Assembly: GCF_001673635.1 (NCBI RefSeq)
Contig: NZ_LZMH01000061.1
Coordinates: 62,001-126,000 of the forward strand
Source of the DNA: Mycobacterium asiaticum
GTDB lineage: Bacteria; Actinomycetota; Actinomycetes; Mycobacteriales; Mycobacteriaceae
DNA: 64,000 nucleotides
Direction: 5' to 3'
Shown here: positions 1-7,481 of the stretch, in pieces
Numbering within the stretch: position 1 is the stretch's first letter
Layout: each line of letters starts with the position of its first letter
Notes under the pieces: generated by a model
Databases searched by the model: none
Told to the model about the DNA's origin: nothing
The model's input: the letters and a program-made list of their open reading frames with translations, nothing else
Program-made: the position numbers and the translations under genes

Positions 1-775
1 AGGTGCCCAGTGTCGCCGAGCCGGATTTCTTGGCGCCGGCGACCACCTCCCGCGCCTTGGCCAGCTTGTGTTCGAGTTTGTCTTCTCCGCCAAGCAGATT
101 GGCACCCGGGATCCGGACATCGTTGAATTTGAGCTCGGCGGTGTGCGAGGCGCGGCAGCCCATCTTGTCCAGCTTGCGCACCAGTTCGAGCCCGGGTGTC
201 CCGCCGGGTACCACGAACAGGGCCTGACCGCGGTGGCCGAGTTCCTGGTCGACGACCGCGTTCACCACGTGCACGTTGGCGATGCCGCCGTTGCCGATCC
301 ACATCTTGTGGCCGTTGATGATCCAGTCATCCCCGTCGCGGGTAGCGGTGGTCCGCAGATTGCGGACGTCGCTACCGCCCTCGGGCTCGGAGATCGCGAG
401 CGCGGCCAGCTTGAGGTCACCGGGCGTCCCGAAGCATTCCGGAGCCCACTGAAGCATTTGTTCCGGCGAGGCGGCCTGGCCGATGGCCGAGAGCGCCAAC
501 GCCGGCATCACGATGGCCAAACCGATTCCGGCGCAGCCCCAGAACAATTCCTCCATGAACATCGGCAGCGAGATGCCGGTCGGGTCACCGATCAGGTCGC
601 GGTAGAAGAGCGGGCTGTAGAAGCCGCGCTGTGCCGCCTCCTCCAGGACGGGCCACGGGAACTCCTGGCGCTGGTCGTAGTGCAGGGCGACCGGGCGGAT
701 GACCTCCTCGGCGAACTCGTGCGTTCGACGCGCCAGGTCGTGTTGCGCTTGGGTGGGGGTCAGGTCGAAGGTCAT
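1..775 (-). CDS. acyl-CoA dehydrogenase, 3' end cut by the window edge
   Basis: FAD-dependent enzyme of the acyl-CoA dehydrogenase fold, expected to introduce an alpha,beta double bond into an acyl-CoA thioester. About 258 residues are visible, from an ATG at 775. The N-terminal helical domain is followed by the FAD-binding beta-domain signature AISEPEGGSD at residues 127-136. The C-terminal helical domain, which carries the catalytic base in this family, lies outside the window, so the substrate class cannot be judged. It is transcribed away from the other genes and follows whiB5 on the same strand after about 105 bases. H37Rv has a different gene beside whiB5. Confidence 0.9.
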   Translation of the reverse strand, partial: MTFDLTPTQAQHDLARRTHEFAEEVIRPVALHYDQRQEFPWPVLEEAAQRGFYSPLFYRDLIGDPTGISLPMFMEELFWGCAGIGLAIVMPALALSAIGQAASPEQMLQWAPECFGTPGDLKLAALAISEPEGGSDVRNLRTTATRDGDDWIINGHKMWIGNGGIANVHVVNAVVDQELGHRGQALFVVPGGTPGLELVRKLDKMGCRASHTAELKFNDVRIPGANLLGGEDKLEHKLAKAREVVAGAKKSGSATLGT

Positions 776-880
776 GAGAGCGCCTCTGGGTCAGTTGCCT
801 CGGCCCGTACGGGGCCCCTGTCGTCCCCCGTATACCCTGCTCTACCGCTCTGATATCCAATGGATCTGACCGCCGCCGCA

Positions 881-1303
881 TCAGGCCGCCGAGCGCGGGC
901 CTGCCTCGGTCCGGGCGGTCGGTAGGTGCAACACCACCGCGGTGGCCGGGACGGCGTCGTTCTCGCGGCGCGCCAACAACGCCGCGTTCTCGGGCAACTG
1001 CCTGGGGTTGATCTCGCCCGAGGCGATCCGGCGCAGCACCTCGTGCGCTCGGGCGAGCTGTTCACGCTTGCGGTACTGACCGCCGGGCAACTTGACACCG
1101 GCCCAAACGCCCCATTCCTCGCGGTGCCTGATTGCGCGCTCCGCGCACAACCGCTGCTGCGCAAGGGGGCAGCGACGCAGGCACTGAATCCGGGCCTCGG
1201 TGGCGGAGCGCTCGTAGGCGCGAGCTTTGGCGGCCCCGTCGCCGCCGTCGTCGTCGGGATAACCGAACCAGAGTTCCGGGTTGGTTGCACAGGGGTTGGA
1301 CAT
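881..1303 (-). CDS. whiB5: WhiB-family iron-sulfur regulator, WhiB5-like
   Basis: A 140-aa Wbl protein. These proteins bind a 4Fe-4S cluster and usually act through the sigma factor. Candidate ligands are Cys5, Cys41, Cys45 and Cys53, followed by the GVWAG turn at about residues 65-69. The spacing C-x3-C-x7-C differs from the common C-x2-C-x5-C; I recall it as the WhiB5 pattern. Length, position near oriC and divergence from an Rv0023-like regulator agree with whiB5 (Rv0022c). The ATG at 1303 follows a GAGGAGG Shine-Dalgarno; longer upstream reading is not supported. Family membership is near certain; the WhiB5 assignment rests on spacing and neighbours. Confidence 0.88.
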   Translation of the reverse strand: MSNPCATNPELWFGYPDDDGGDGAAKARAYERSATEARIQCLRRCPLAQQRLCAERAIRHREEWGVWAGVKLPGGQYRKREQLARAHEVLRRIASGEINPRQLPENAALLARRENDAVPATAVVLHLPTARTEAGPRSAA

Positions 1304-1444
1304 GCTGGCCTCCTCGAATAACGAAACGTAGACAGAAGCGTATACACAACTCGACCATGCACACAAGAGAAGCGCGACGAAAACGTATATGACCAGCGCT
1401 GGTTGCATCGCTGTGTAATATCCGGGGCATGGCCGGAGCCAGCC

Positions 1445-2233
1445 GTGAGCCGTGAGTCGGCAGGCGCGGCGATCCGGGCACTTCGCGAGTCGCGGGATTG
1501 GTCGCTGGCCGACCTCGCCGCCGCAACTGGCGTCAGCATCATGGGATTGAGCTATCTCGAGCGCGGTGTCCGCAAACCACACAAAAGCACAGTTCAACAG
1601 GTCGAGAACGGTCTCGGTCTGCCGCCGGGCACCTATTCGCGGCTGGTGGTCGCGGCCGATCCGGCGGCTGAACTCAGCCGGTTGCTCGCAGCCCAGCCGG
1701 TCCAGATCGCTCCCGCTGGTGGAGATCCTGTCGTACGACGTCACGACGACACCGATGTCCTTGCCCGATATGCCGAAGCGCAGCGTGAAACCCTCGAAGC
1801 CTTCATCGACCGTCTGCCGGCGAAAACATCAAACGAATATGAGTCGTATATTCAGGACGTGATCGCGCAGTGCGTCAAGGCGGAGATGCTGGCCGCCAGT
1901 TCATGGCGATTGGCCATCAATTCCGGCGGCGAATCCGCGTCCCGCTTGATGGAACACCTGCATGCGCTCGAGGACACCCGTAGCGCCCTGCTGCAACGTC
2001 TGCCGTCAAGTCTGAGTGCGCAGTTCGAGCAGGCGTGCGCGCAGTCGGCTCTGCCGGACGCGGTGGTAGCGGCAATGATCGGCATCGGGACCGACGAGGT
2101 GTGGGACATCCGCACCCGCGGCGTGATTTCCCAAGCCGTCCTCCCCCGCGTGCGCGCTTTCATCGATTCCGTGCAGGCTGTGGAGTCGGGCACAGACGTG
2201 CCCGCGGGCCAGGACAGTGAGCAAGCCCAGTGA
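1445..2233 (+). CDS. XRE-family transcriptional regulator (Rv0023-like)
   Basis: A 262-aa DNA-binding protein. Residues about 6-60 form a Cro/C1-type helix-turn-helix (WSLADLAAATGVS, then YLERGVRKP). The long C-terminal helical part has no motif I can name. The GTG at 1445 is chosen because it gives the SRESAGAAIRALRES N-terminus I recall for Rv0023 and has GGAG eight bases upstream; an in-frame TTG at 1403 would add 14 residues. The gene diverges from whiB5 and its stop overlaps the NlpC gene start by four bases. It is probably the local regulator of this ESX-associated operon, which is inference from position. Confidence 0.85.
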   Translation: MSRESAGAAIRALRESRDWSLADLAAATGVSIMGLSYLERGVRKPHKSTVQQVENGLGLPPGTYSRLVVAADPAAELSRLLAAQPVQIAPAGGDPVVRRHDDTDVLARYAEAQRETLEAFIDRLPAKTSNEYESYIQDVIAQCVKAEMLAASSWRLAINSGGESASRLMEHLHALEDTRSALLQRLPSSLSAQFEQACAQSALPDAVVAAMIGIGTDEVWDIRTRGVISQAVLPRVRAFIDSVQAVESGTDVPAGQDSEQAQ

Positions 2234-3039
2234 GTCCGTCCGAGGTCGAGACGTTGACCCGCGCCCATCAGCTGTTCGCTGGCTTCGATCATCCGGTGCC
2301 GGCGATGGCGCGCGACCAAATGCCACTCGACGTGCCTGGTGATCCGAACACCGCTGTGCGACAAGGGCATTACCAGGGTGCCGTGGGCCGTGTTCACGCG
2401 GCGCTGGTGTCGGCCGGCCGAACGGATGATGCGTTGGCGGCGATCCTTGCCGGTGCGCACCGGGATCGTGCGACGGCACGAGGGCTAACCGGCAACGTCG
2501 TCGACGAGGCCCGAGCAGATGCCGCGGTTCCGTCGACAACACCGCTTGCCCAGCGCGAGGCGCTGCGCCGGCGGGTGGCGCGGCTACGCGCGCAGCGATC
2601 GCACGTCGTCGCGGCCAGGGGTCGGGCCCGGCGGCGTGTGGCGGCCCTACGGGCGCTGCGTTATCGGTCATCGCATCGTCGTCCGGAGCTGCGGTCGGCG
2701 CACGGCCGCGCCGGCCGCGCGGTCCGGGCCGCTCTGTCGCGCCTCGGCCGTCCCTATGTGTGGGGGGCGACCGGGCCCGACCGGTTCGACTGCTCCGGTC
2801 TGGTCCAATGGGCCTACGCGCAGGCCGGTGTGCACCTCGGACGCACTACCTACCAACAGATCAACGACGGTGCCGCGGTGCCGCGCTCGCAGATTAGGCC
2901 CGGTGACCTGGTGTTTCCGCACGCCGGGCACGTGCAAATGGCGATCGGCAACAATCTCGTGGTCGAGGCGCCCTACTCGGGCGCTTCGGTGCGGATCAGC
3001 CGACTGGGCACCAACGTGCAGATTCGGCGGCCCTGGTGA
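2230..3039 (+). CDS. NlpC/P60 peptidoglycan endopeptidase (Rv0024/Rv3896c-like)
   Basis: A 269-aa protein with an alanine/arginine-rich helical N-terminal half and a C-terminal NlpC/P60 domain from about residue 165. The catalytic Cys lies in FDCSGLVQWAY and the His in GHVQMAIG, as expected for cleavage of D-Glu/mDAP bonds in peptide stems. No signal peptide is evident, so export, if any, is not Sec-like; the ESX-type neighbourhood suggests the type VII route or a role at the secretion site. GTG start overlaps the preceding stop (GTGA), implying coupled translation. Related to Rv0024 and to ESX-2-linked Rv3896c. Confidence 0.88.
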   Translation: MSPSEVETLTRAHQLFAGFDHPVPAMARDQMPLDVPGDPNTAVRQGHYQGAVGRVHAALVSAGRTDDALAAILAGAHRDRATARGLTGNVVDEARADAAVPSTTPLAQREALRRRVARLRAQRSHVVAARGRARRRVAALRALRYRSSHRRPELRSAHGRAGRAVRAALSRLGRPYVWGATGPDRFDCSGLVQWAYAQAGVHLGRTTYQQINDGAAVPRSQIRPGDLVFPHAGHVQMAIGNNLVVEAPYSGASVRISRLGTNVQIRRPW

Positions 3040-3065
3040 GAGCCCTGGTGAGAGAAGGTTGACCC

Positions 3066-3413
3066 ATGTCGGAATCCATTGGATCCCCGATGGCGGCATT
3101 CCGGGAGCGACAGATCGTTCTGGCCGGTAAGTACAGCGCAAGCGCCGAGGCAGATCGAACCCTGTCGGAGGTCTTGAGCAGCGCACATCAGACCATGCTC
3201 GACAGCATCCGGCGACTCGACGCGATCGCCGCCGAGATCGAGCGCGCCCAGCAGGCGAAGCTCGCCGCCGACACGCCACTGGGATCGCGCGAATACCAGC
3301 GGTTCCTGGTAGATAAGCAGCGCGAGATCGCCGCGATCGTGACCCACGCCCGAGAGATCAGCCACGCGAAAAGCCTTGTGCTGCACGATCTGCAAGACCG
3401 GTACCGGGGTTGA
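3066..3413 (+). CDS. small DUF4226-type helical protein (Rv0025-like)
   Basis: A 115-aa, charged, almost wholly helical protein without signal peptide or membrane segment. The segment SREYQRFLVDKQREI at about residues 77-91 matches the spacing and chemistry of ARDFQRFLIGKLRDI in the next gene, so the two share one domain (DUF4226 as I recall it). Size and order match Rv0025. The ATG at 3066 is preceded by GAGAGAAGG. DUF4226 proteins accompany ESX loci but their function is unknown; a role as chaperone, substrate or partner of the larger neighbour is possible. Confidence 0.75.
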   Translation: MSESIGSPMAAFRERQIVLAGKYSASAEADRTLSEVLSSAHQTMLDSIRRLDAIAAEIERAQQAKLAADTPLGSREYQRFLVDKQREIAAIVTHAREISHAKSLVLHDLQDRYRG

Positions 3414-3506
3414 GACCAGGTTACGGTCGGGGTGAATTGTCCGGGGCGCCGCGCCTGGGTACTGTCCCGCGGCATGAAGTGGTCGGGCGGCGCGCGGATC
3501 ACCTAG

Positions 3507-4946
3507 ATGACGACCTACCAGGACCTCGTCGACGCCATGCGGCGCATCCAAACAAGCACCGGAGACCCGCAAGCCTGGATGACCGGGCTGACGGCCGCCG
3601 AAGTGACCACCGCGCTGATGCCTGCGACCTCCGTGCCAGAGCTCGATGCGATCCTGGCCAAGATCCGCCAGCGCCATCCTGATTTGTTCTCACCGCAAGG
3701 AATGCCCCCGTCCGCCGGTTTACCCACCCGCACCGAGGGGGATGCGGCCAAAGCCATCGCCCAAGCCGAAATCGCTTTGGCGCACCAGAATTCGGCGACG
3801 TCTCAACTCGACCTGCAAGTGATCTCGGCCGTCCTCAGTGCCCACCTGACGAACATGGAAGGACGCGATGCGCTCACCAAGTTGCAGCAGGAACTCGAGT
3901 CGGCGGTAGCGATGCGCACGGACCTGGACACCCCCGCCGGCGCCCGCGACTTCCAACGGTTCCTGATCGGCAAATTGAGAGACATCCGGGAGGTCGTCGC
4001 GACCGCCAGTCTGGACGACACGTCGAAGTCCGCCTTGATGGCCGCGTGGACGTCGCTGTACAACGCCTCGAAGAGCGGTTCGGCGACACCGGCGCCATCC
4101 GGCGATCTGCGGCCCGCGCCGGCACCCGCCCAGCCAGCCCCAAGCGCTGGCGGCCAACTACCCGCACCGGACGGTGATCCAGGGCTCGATCCCCTGTGGT
4201 TCGACGACCCGGGGCTGTCGGGCGCAGTCCCGCCGGAAGCCGCGATGTCGGTCGCACCCACCGGGGCGCCCGCGGCGCCTGGTGGGGGCGGCGCGACAGC
4301 ACCGTCCGGCGGCGGCATGCCGTCCTGGGGCGCACCGAGCGGCCTGCAGCTGCCCGGCCTGTCCGGCGGCGGGTCCGGCCGGGATTCCGGAGCGCTGGCC
4401 GACGGCGCCTTCGGCGATCCCGACCTCGATGATCACCGCCGCCACGAGGACAAGATCAAGCGCGACGACCCCAACGACGGAGGCGACGACGATCCACGTG
4501 ACGAGGAACGCGACCCTGCGTCCGGCCAACCCGAGGCACCGCCGGCGGGCCCTACCACCGTGACGCTGCCCAACGGGGAGACGGTGACGGCCGCAAGTCC
4601 CCAGCTGGCCGCCGCGATCAAGGCTGCGGCGGGTGGAACACCGATTGCGGAGGCATTCCGGCAACAGGGCATCACCATCCCGCCACCGGGGACCGCGGTG
4701 GCACACCCGATCGACCCGGCGCAGGTCGTCCCGGGTGACATCGGCATGTTCACCGATCGGCACGCGCTTGCCCTCGGTCGCAGCAAGGCCCTGCTCGAAG
4801 GCCAGATTCAGCACATCTCAGCGGTCGCCGGGCCGAGCTTCCTAGGCTGGCAACATCCGCCGCCCCCGCTAACCCAGCCGTCGGCACCGGCCCCGCCTGA
4901 CGCCGACCTACCCACCCCGACCCGGCCGTCGGCCATCACAGCCTGA
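3507..4946 (+). CDS. DUF4226 protein with Pro/Gly-rich linker and C-terminal domain (Rv0026-like)
   Basis: A 479-aa three-part protein. Residues 1 to about 185 are helical and contain the DUF4226-like segment shared with the preceding 115-aa protein. About 190-345 is a low-complexity Pro/Ala/Gly-rich then acidic linker. From about 350 a compact domain begins at TTVTLPNGETVTAAS and includes PGDIGMFTDRHALALG, followed by a proline-rich tail. No signal peptide or membrane helix is seen. This layout resembles large ESX substrates and secretion-associated proteins such as EspK or EspB in style only. Position and size match Rv0026. Function unknown. Confidence 0.75.
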   Translation: MTTYQDLVDAMRRIQTSTGDPQAWMTGLTAAEVTTALMPATSVPELDAILAKIRQRHPDLFSPQGMPPSAGLPTRTEGDAAKAIAQAEIALAHQNSATSQLDLQVISAVLSAHLTNMEGRDALTKLQQELESAVAMRTDLDTPAGARDFQRFLIGKLRDIREVVATASLDDTSKSALMAAWTSLYNASKSGSATPAPSGDLRPAPAPAQPAPSAGGQLPAPDGDPGLDPLWFDDPGLSGAVPPEAAMSVAPTGAPAAPGGGGATAPSGGGMPSWGAPSGLQLPGLSGGGSGRDSGALADGAFGDPDLDDHRRHEDKIKRDDPNDGGDDDPRDEERDPASGQPEAPPAGPTTVTLPNGETVTAASPQLAAAIKAAAGGTPIAEAFRQQGITIPPPGTAVAHPIDPAQVVPGDIGMFTDRHALALGRSKALLEGQIQHISAVAGPSFLGWQHPPPPLTQPSAPAPPDADLPTPTRPSAITA

Positions 4947-4970
4947 TAAGCCCACATCAAGGAGGCAGCT

Positions 4971-5282
4971 ATGGCAGATCGAATCCATGTGGTGCCGGCG
5001 CAGCTGCGAGAAGCCGCTGCCCGGCACCGGGAGACCTCGGAGCAGCTACGGGCCGTGCCGTCGTCGCACCCCGCAATCCAGGCGAGCCTGGACTCGCTGG
5101 GTCCGATTTTCGGCGAACTCCGCGAGGCCGGCCGGGAACTGCTCGAGGTCAGGCGCCAGTGCTACGAGCAGCAAGCCGACGATCATGCCGACATCGCCGA
5201 GGGCCTGCACACCTCCGCGGCGATGTGGGAGCGGCACGAACAAGAAGCCGCCGACAAACTCGGCGGCGTCGTCGACGGATGA
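4971..5282 (+). CDS. EspC-like small helical ESX-associated protein (Rv0027-like)
   Basis: A 103-aa helical hairpin protein beginning ADRIHVVPAQLREAAARH, the pattern of the EspC/DUF2580 family of type VII substrates: a short beta-like start, long helix, turn, and second helix. Near the C-terminus, AAMWERHEQEAADKLGG is the region where secretion signals sit in the family, but a perfect Y-x-x-x-D/E is not present there. A strong AAGGAGG lies upstream of the ATG. It follows the large DUF4226 protein by 24 bases. Likely a secreted or export-accessory protein; which ESX machine would take it is unknown. Confidence 0.72.
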   Translation: MADRIHVVPAQLREAAARHRETSEQLRAVPSSHPAIQASLDSLGPIFGELREAGRELLEVRRQCYEQQADDHADIAEGLHTSAAMWERHEQEAADKLGGVVDG

Positions 5283-5300
5283 CTAACGTCAGCGGCACCG

Positions 5301-5603
5301 ATGACTGAAGCCAACCCTGCGTTCGACACCGTTCACCCGAGCGGGTGCATCCTGGTGCGCTCCTGCCGGGGCGGGTACCTGCACAGTGTCGCGCTGAGCG
5401 AAGCGGCGATGGAGACGGACGCCGAAAGCCTCGCGGAGGCGATCGTGCTGACCGCCGACGTGTCGTGCCTCAAAGCATTACTGGAAGTGCGCGCGGAGAT
5501 TGTCGCGGCCGGGCACAGTCCGTCAGCGGAGGTTCCGACGTCGTCCGATCTCGACGCGGCGATTGAAAAGCTGTTGGCGCACCAGCTTCGGGCCCGGCTT
5601 TGA
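5301..5603 (+). CDS. EspH/YbaB-like ESX-associated protein (Rv0028-like)
   Basis: A 100-aa protein. Residues about 10-60 (HPSGCILVRSCRGGYLHSVAL, then a helix with DAESLAEAIVLTADV) show the beta-hairpin plus helix layout of EspH and YbaB/EbfC-like proteins. In the ESX-1 locus, EspH resembles it in the stretch that reads NPQGSVSV with a following ELTDKA helix. No signal peptide. ATG at 5301, 18 bases after the EspC-like gene and clearly co-directional. Probably a cytosolic accessory or chaperone-type protein for ESX substrates; this is inferred from family and position, not shown by catalytic residues. Confidence 0.65.
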   Translation: MTEANPAFDTVHPSGCILVRSCRGGYLHSVALSEAAMETDAESLAEAIVLTADVSCLKALLEVRAEIVAAGHSPSAEVPTSSDLDAAIEKLLAHQLRARL

Positions 5604-5613
5604 GGTTGGAGAC

Positions 5614-5757
5614 CTAAGGGAGCCAGGTCTTGGCGGCGTCGGGTTCGGGTACGATATCGACCGGCGGCTCGATCGGGTTGGCGCCGAACAACTCTCGCGC
5701 GCGGCTGAGCAGCGCACGCACCTCGTCGAGCTGCTGCTGCAGCGCAGAATCGGCCAT
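5614..5757 (-). CDS. possible 47-aa protein antisense to the ESX operon
   Basis: Short reading frame from ATG at 5757 to TAG at 5614. The peptide starts MADSALQQQLDEVRALLSRA and ends with DAAKTWLP. It has an amphipathic helical first half and a proline-rich second half (NPIEPPVDIVPEP). It fills the only sizeable gap in the operon (5604-5848) on the opposite strand, where no plus-strand gene fits. Composition and codon choice look coding, but the length gives little power. Could be a real microprotein or chance. I do not recognise a family. Confidence 0.45.
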   Translation of the reverse strand: MADSALQQQLDEVRALLSRARELFGANPIEPPVDIVPEPDAAKTWLP

Positions 5758-5848
5758 GGCCACACGCTACCCACGCGATAGCGGCCACACAATTCACCGT
5801 CCGCAGATACCGCAATCGGGGCCGACCGGATGCCGGTACGCTTAGCCG

Positions 5849-7066
5849 GTGGGAATCTTTGGTCGCAGAACGGCGCGGGAGCGGCTGCGTAGAGCGACCC
5901 AGGAGTCTCTGACCGTTCCGACTTTCAGCGCTCCACCCGACTGCACCCCATGGGTGATCGGGGGGCTGTGGCCGCCCGAGTTGTCGCCGAGCGACGGCGA
6001 AACCGCAACTCTCGCAGACTATCTCAGAGCCGACCTGGAGCGCATTGCCAAGTCGGCCAACGATGATCTGCGAGCTGTCCGGCGTTCGGAACTGGCGCAT
6101 TCGGCGCGCCGTGCCGCCGAAGCCCGAGTGATCGACGATGCCCGCGCCGATGCGGTGCGCCGAGTCGACTCGACGATGCGCCAGTTGCGACACCTGAGGC
6201 AGCGACCCACCGCGCCACCCGCGCTCGGCAACGGCGGCGGCCGCGCCGACATGGACAAGACGCAGGTGCTGCCGGCCGTTCGGGACGTGCCCCCACCGGT
6301 CGACGATGTGCCCCCGCCGATCGATCTGCACAAGACGCAGGTCATGCCGGCCATCCGGGACGATATTCCGCCACCGCCGGCGCCAGCCGCCGCCGACGAG
6401 GCTTCCGACGGTGAGCAGCGGCTGCAGCGGCTGCTGGCCTTCGTCGCGCGCCAGGAACCGCGGGTGAACTGGGCGATCGGGGAGCGCTTGGACGGTACGA
6501 CGCTGTTGGTCACCGACCTCGCGCATGGCTGGATACCGCCGGCAATCGCGATCCCGGCCGGGCTACGGCTGCCCGAACCGCAGCGGCGCAGCGGTCGGGC
6601 CGCCGAGCTACTCGGCGCCACGACCCGCGCCGCGACCTACGCGCCAGGAGAGTCGGCGAATTGGCCGACCGGATCCGACGATATCGAGGCGTCGGTGGAA
6701 CCTTTCGAACTGCCTGTCGTCGACGACCTGGACTGGGAGCTCGGCGCCGCGACCCACTGGCGCGAGGGTTTGCCGCGGTTGGTGCACACCTCGGCGAAGG
6801 CCGCCGCAAGCGGTGGCGAAATCGTCGAACAGGAAGCCGACCTGCTCCGGGTTCACCTGGACACCTTGCGTTATCAGGTGCTGGCTCAGTACCCCGACGT
6901 CGAATTGGCGCAGCTGCTCAACTGCATGTTGTTGGCCGCCACCGATGCCCGCGTTGCGGGCGACACTATATCGGCGAACTATCACTTCGCTTGGTTCAAG
7001 AAGCTCAGTGCCGCAGCGGTTGCCGAGCCACCCGCTACATCGCCCGAAGGCGGCCCGCAGGTTTGA
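5849..7066 (+). CDS. ESX-associated DUF5631/DUF5632-type protein (Rv0029/Rv3899c-like)
   Basis: A 405-aa soluble protein. Residues 1 to about 125 are helical and basic. About 130-180 is a proline-rich linker holding two related copies of a DKTQVLPAVRDVPPP-type segment. About 185-255 contains RLLAFVARQEPRVNWAIGER with LVTDLAHGWIPP. The C-terminal helical domain includes THWREGLPRLV and LAQLLNCMLLAATDARVAG. These two domains are those I know from Rv3899c beside ESX-2 and from Rv0029. GTG start at 5849, after a roughly 245-base gap holding only a possible antisense microgene. Cytosolic accessory role likely; biochemical function unknown. Confidence 0.75.
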   Translation: MGIFGRRTARERLRRATQESLTVPTFSAPPDCTPWVIGGLWPPELSPSDGETATLADYLRADLERIAKSANDDLRAVRRSELAHSARRAAEARVIDDARADAVRRVDSTMRQLRHLRQRPTAPPALGNGGGRADMDKTQVLPAVRDVPPPVDDVPPPIDLHKTQVMPAIRDDIPPPPAPAAADEASDGEQRLQRLLAFVARQEPRVNWAIGERLDGTTLLVTDLAHGWIPPAIAIPAGLRLPEPQRRSGRAAELLGATTRAATYAPGESANWPTGSDDIEASVEPFELPVVDDLDWELGAATHWREGLPRLVHTSAKAAASGGEIVEQEADLLRVHLDTLRYQVLAQYPDVELAQLLNCMLLAATDARVAGDTISANYHFAWFKKLSAAAVAEPPATSPEGGPQV

Positions 7067-7102
7067 ATTGACGCTGGTAAGAGGCGTCGACATACTGTCA
7101 GG

Positions 7103-7435
7103 GTGTCGGGGCCGGGTCGCAGTGAAATCGCCGACCTCAGCGCCGAAGGCGACAGGGCTCTCGTGGAATCGGTGCTCCGCTCACTGAGCGAGGCGGCCGA
7201 CAAGTGGGAAGCGATTGTCGCCCAGGCCGAAGCCGTCACCTACAGCGTTGACCTGGGAGACGTTTACGCTGTGGCAAATTCGGACGGACGGTTGCTCAAG
7301 TTGACCCTGCATCCTGACGTGATGGTCGGCTACTCCCCCAACGAACTGGCCGACAGATTGAACCTCGCGATTGCAGCGGTGCGCGAAGAGGCTGAAGCCG
7401 ACAATCAGGCACGGTACGGCGGCCGCCTGCAGTGA
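7103..7435 (+). CDS. YbaB/EbfC-like ESX-associated protein (Rv0030/Rv3898c-like)
   Basis: A 110-aa protein with a helical N-terminus (about 1-45). A beta-hairpin region follows (VDLGDVYAVANSDGRLLKLTLHPDVM), then a C-terminal helix (NELADRLNLAIAAVREEAE): the YbaB-like order also suggested for the 100-aa protein upstream. The length equals that recalled for Rv0030 (109) and Rv3898c (110), and it follows the Rv0029-like gene as in both loci. GTG start at 7103. Immediately upstream of eccB, so it marks the junction where H37Rv loses the locus. Function unknown; probably cytosolic. Confidence 0.7.
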   Translation: MSGPGRSEIADLSAEGDRALVESVLRSLSEAADKWEAIVAQAEAVTYSVDLGDVYAVANSDGRLLKLTLHPDVMVGYSPNELADRLNLAIAAVREEAEADNQARYGGRLQ

Positions 7436-7481
7436 CGTCGGCGACGTACGGAGGGATTCGTACGCACCCGCCGGAAGGAGA

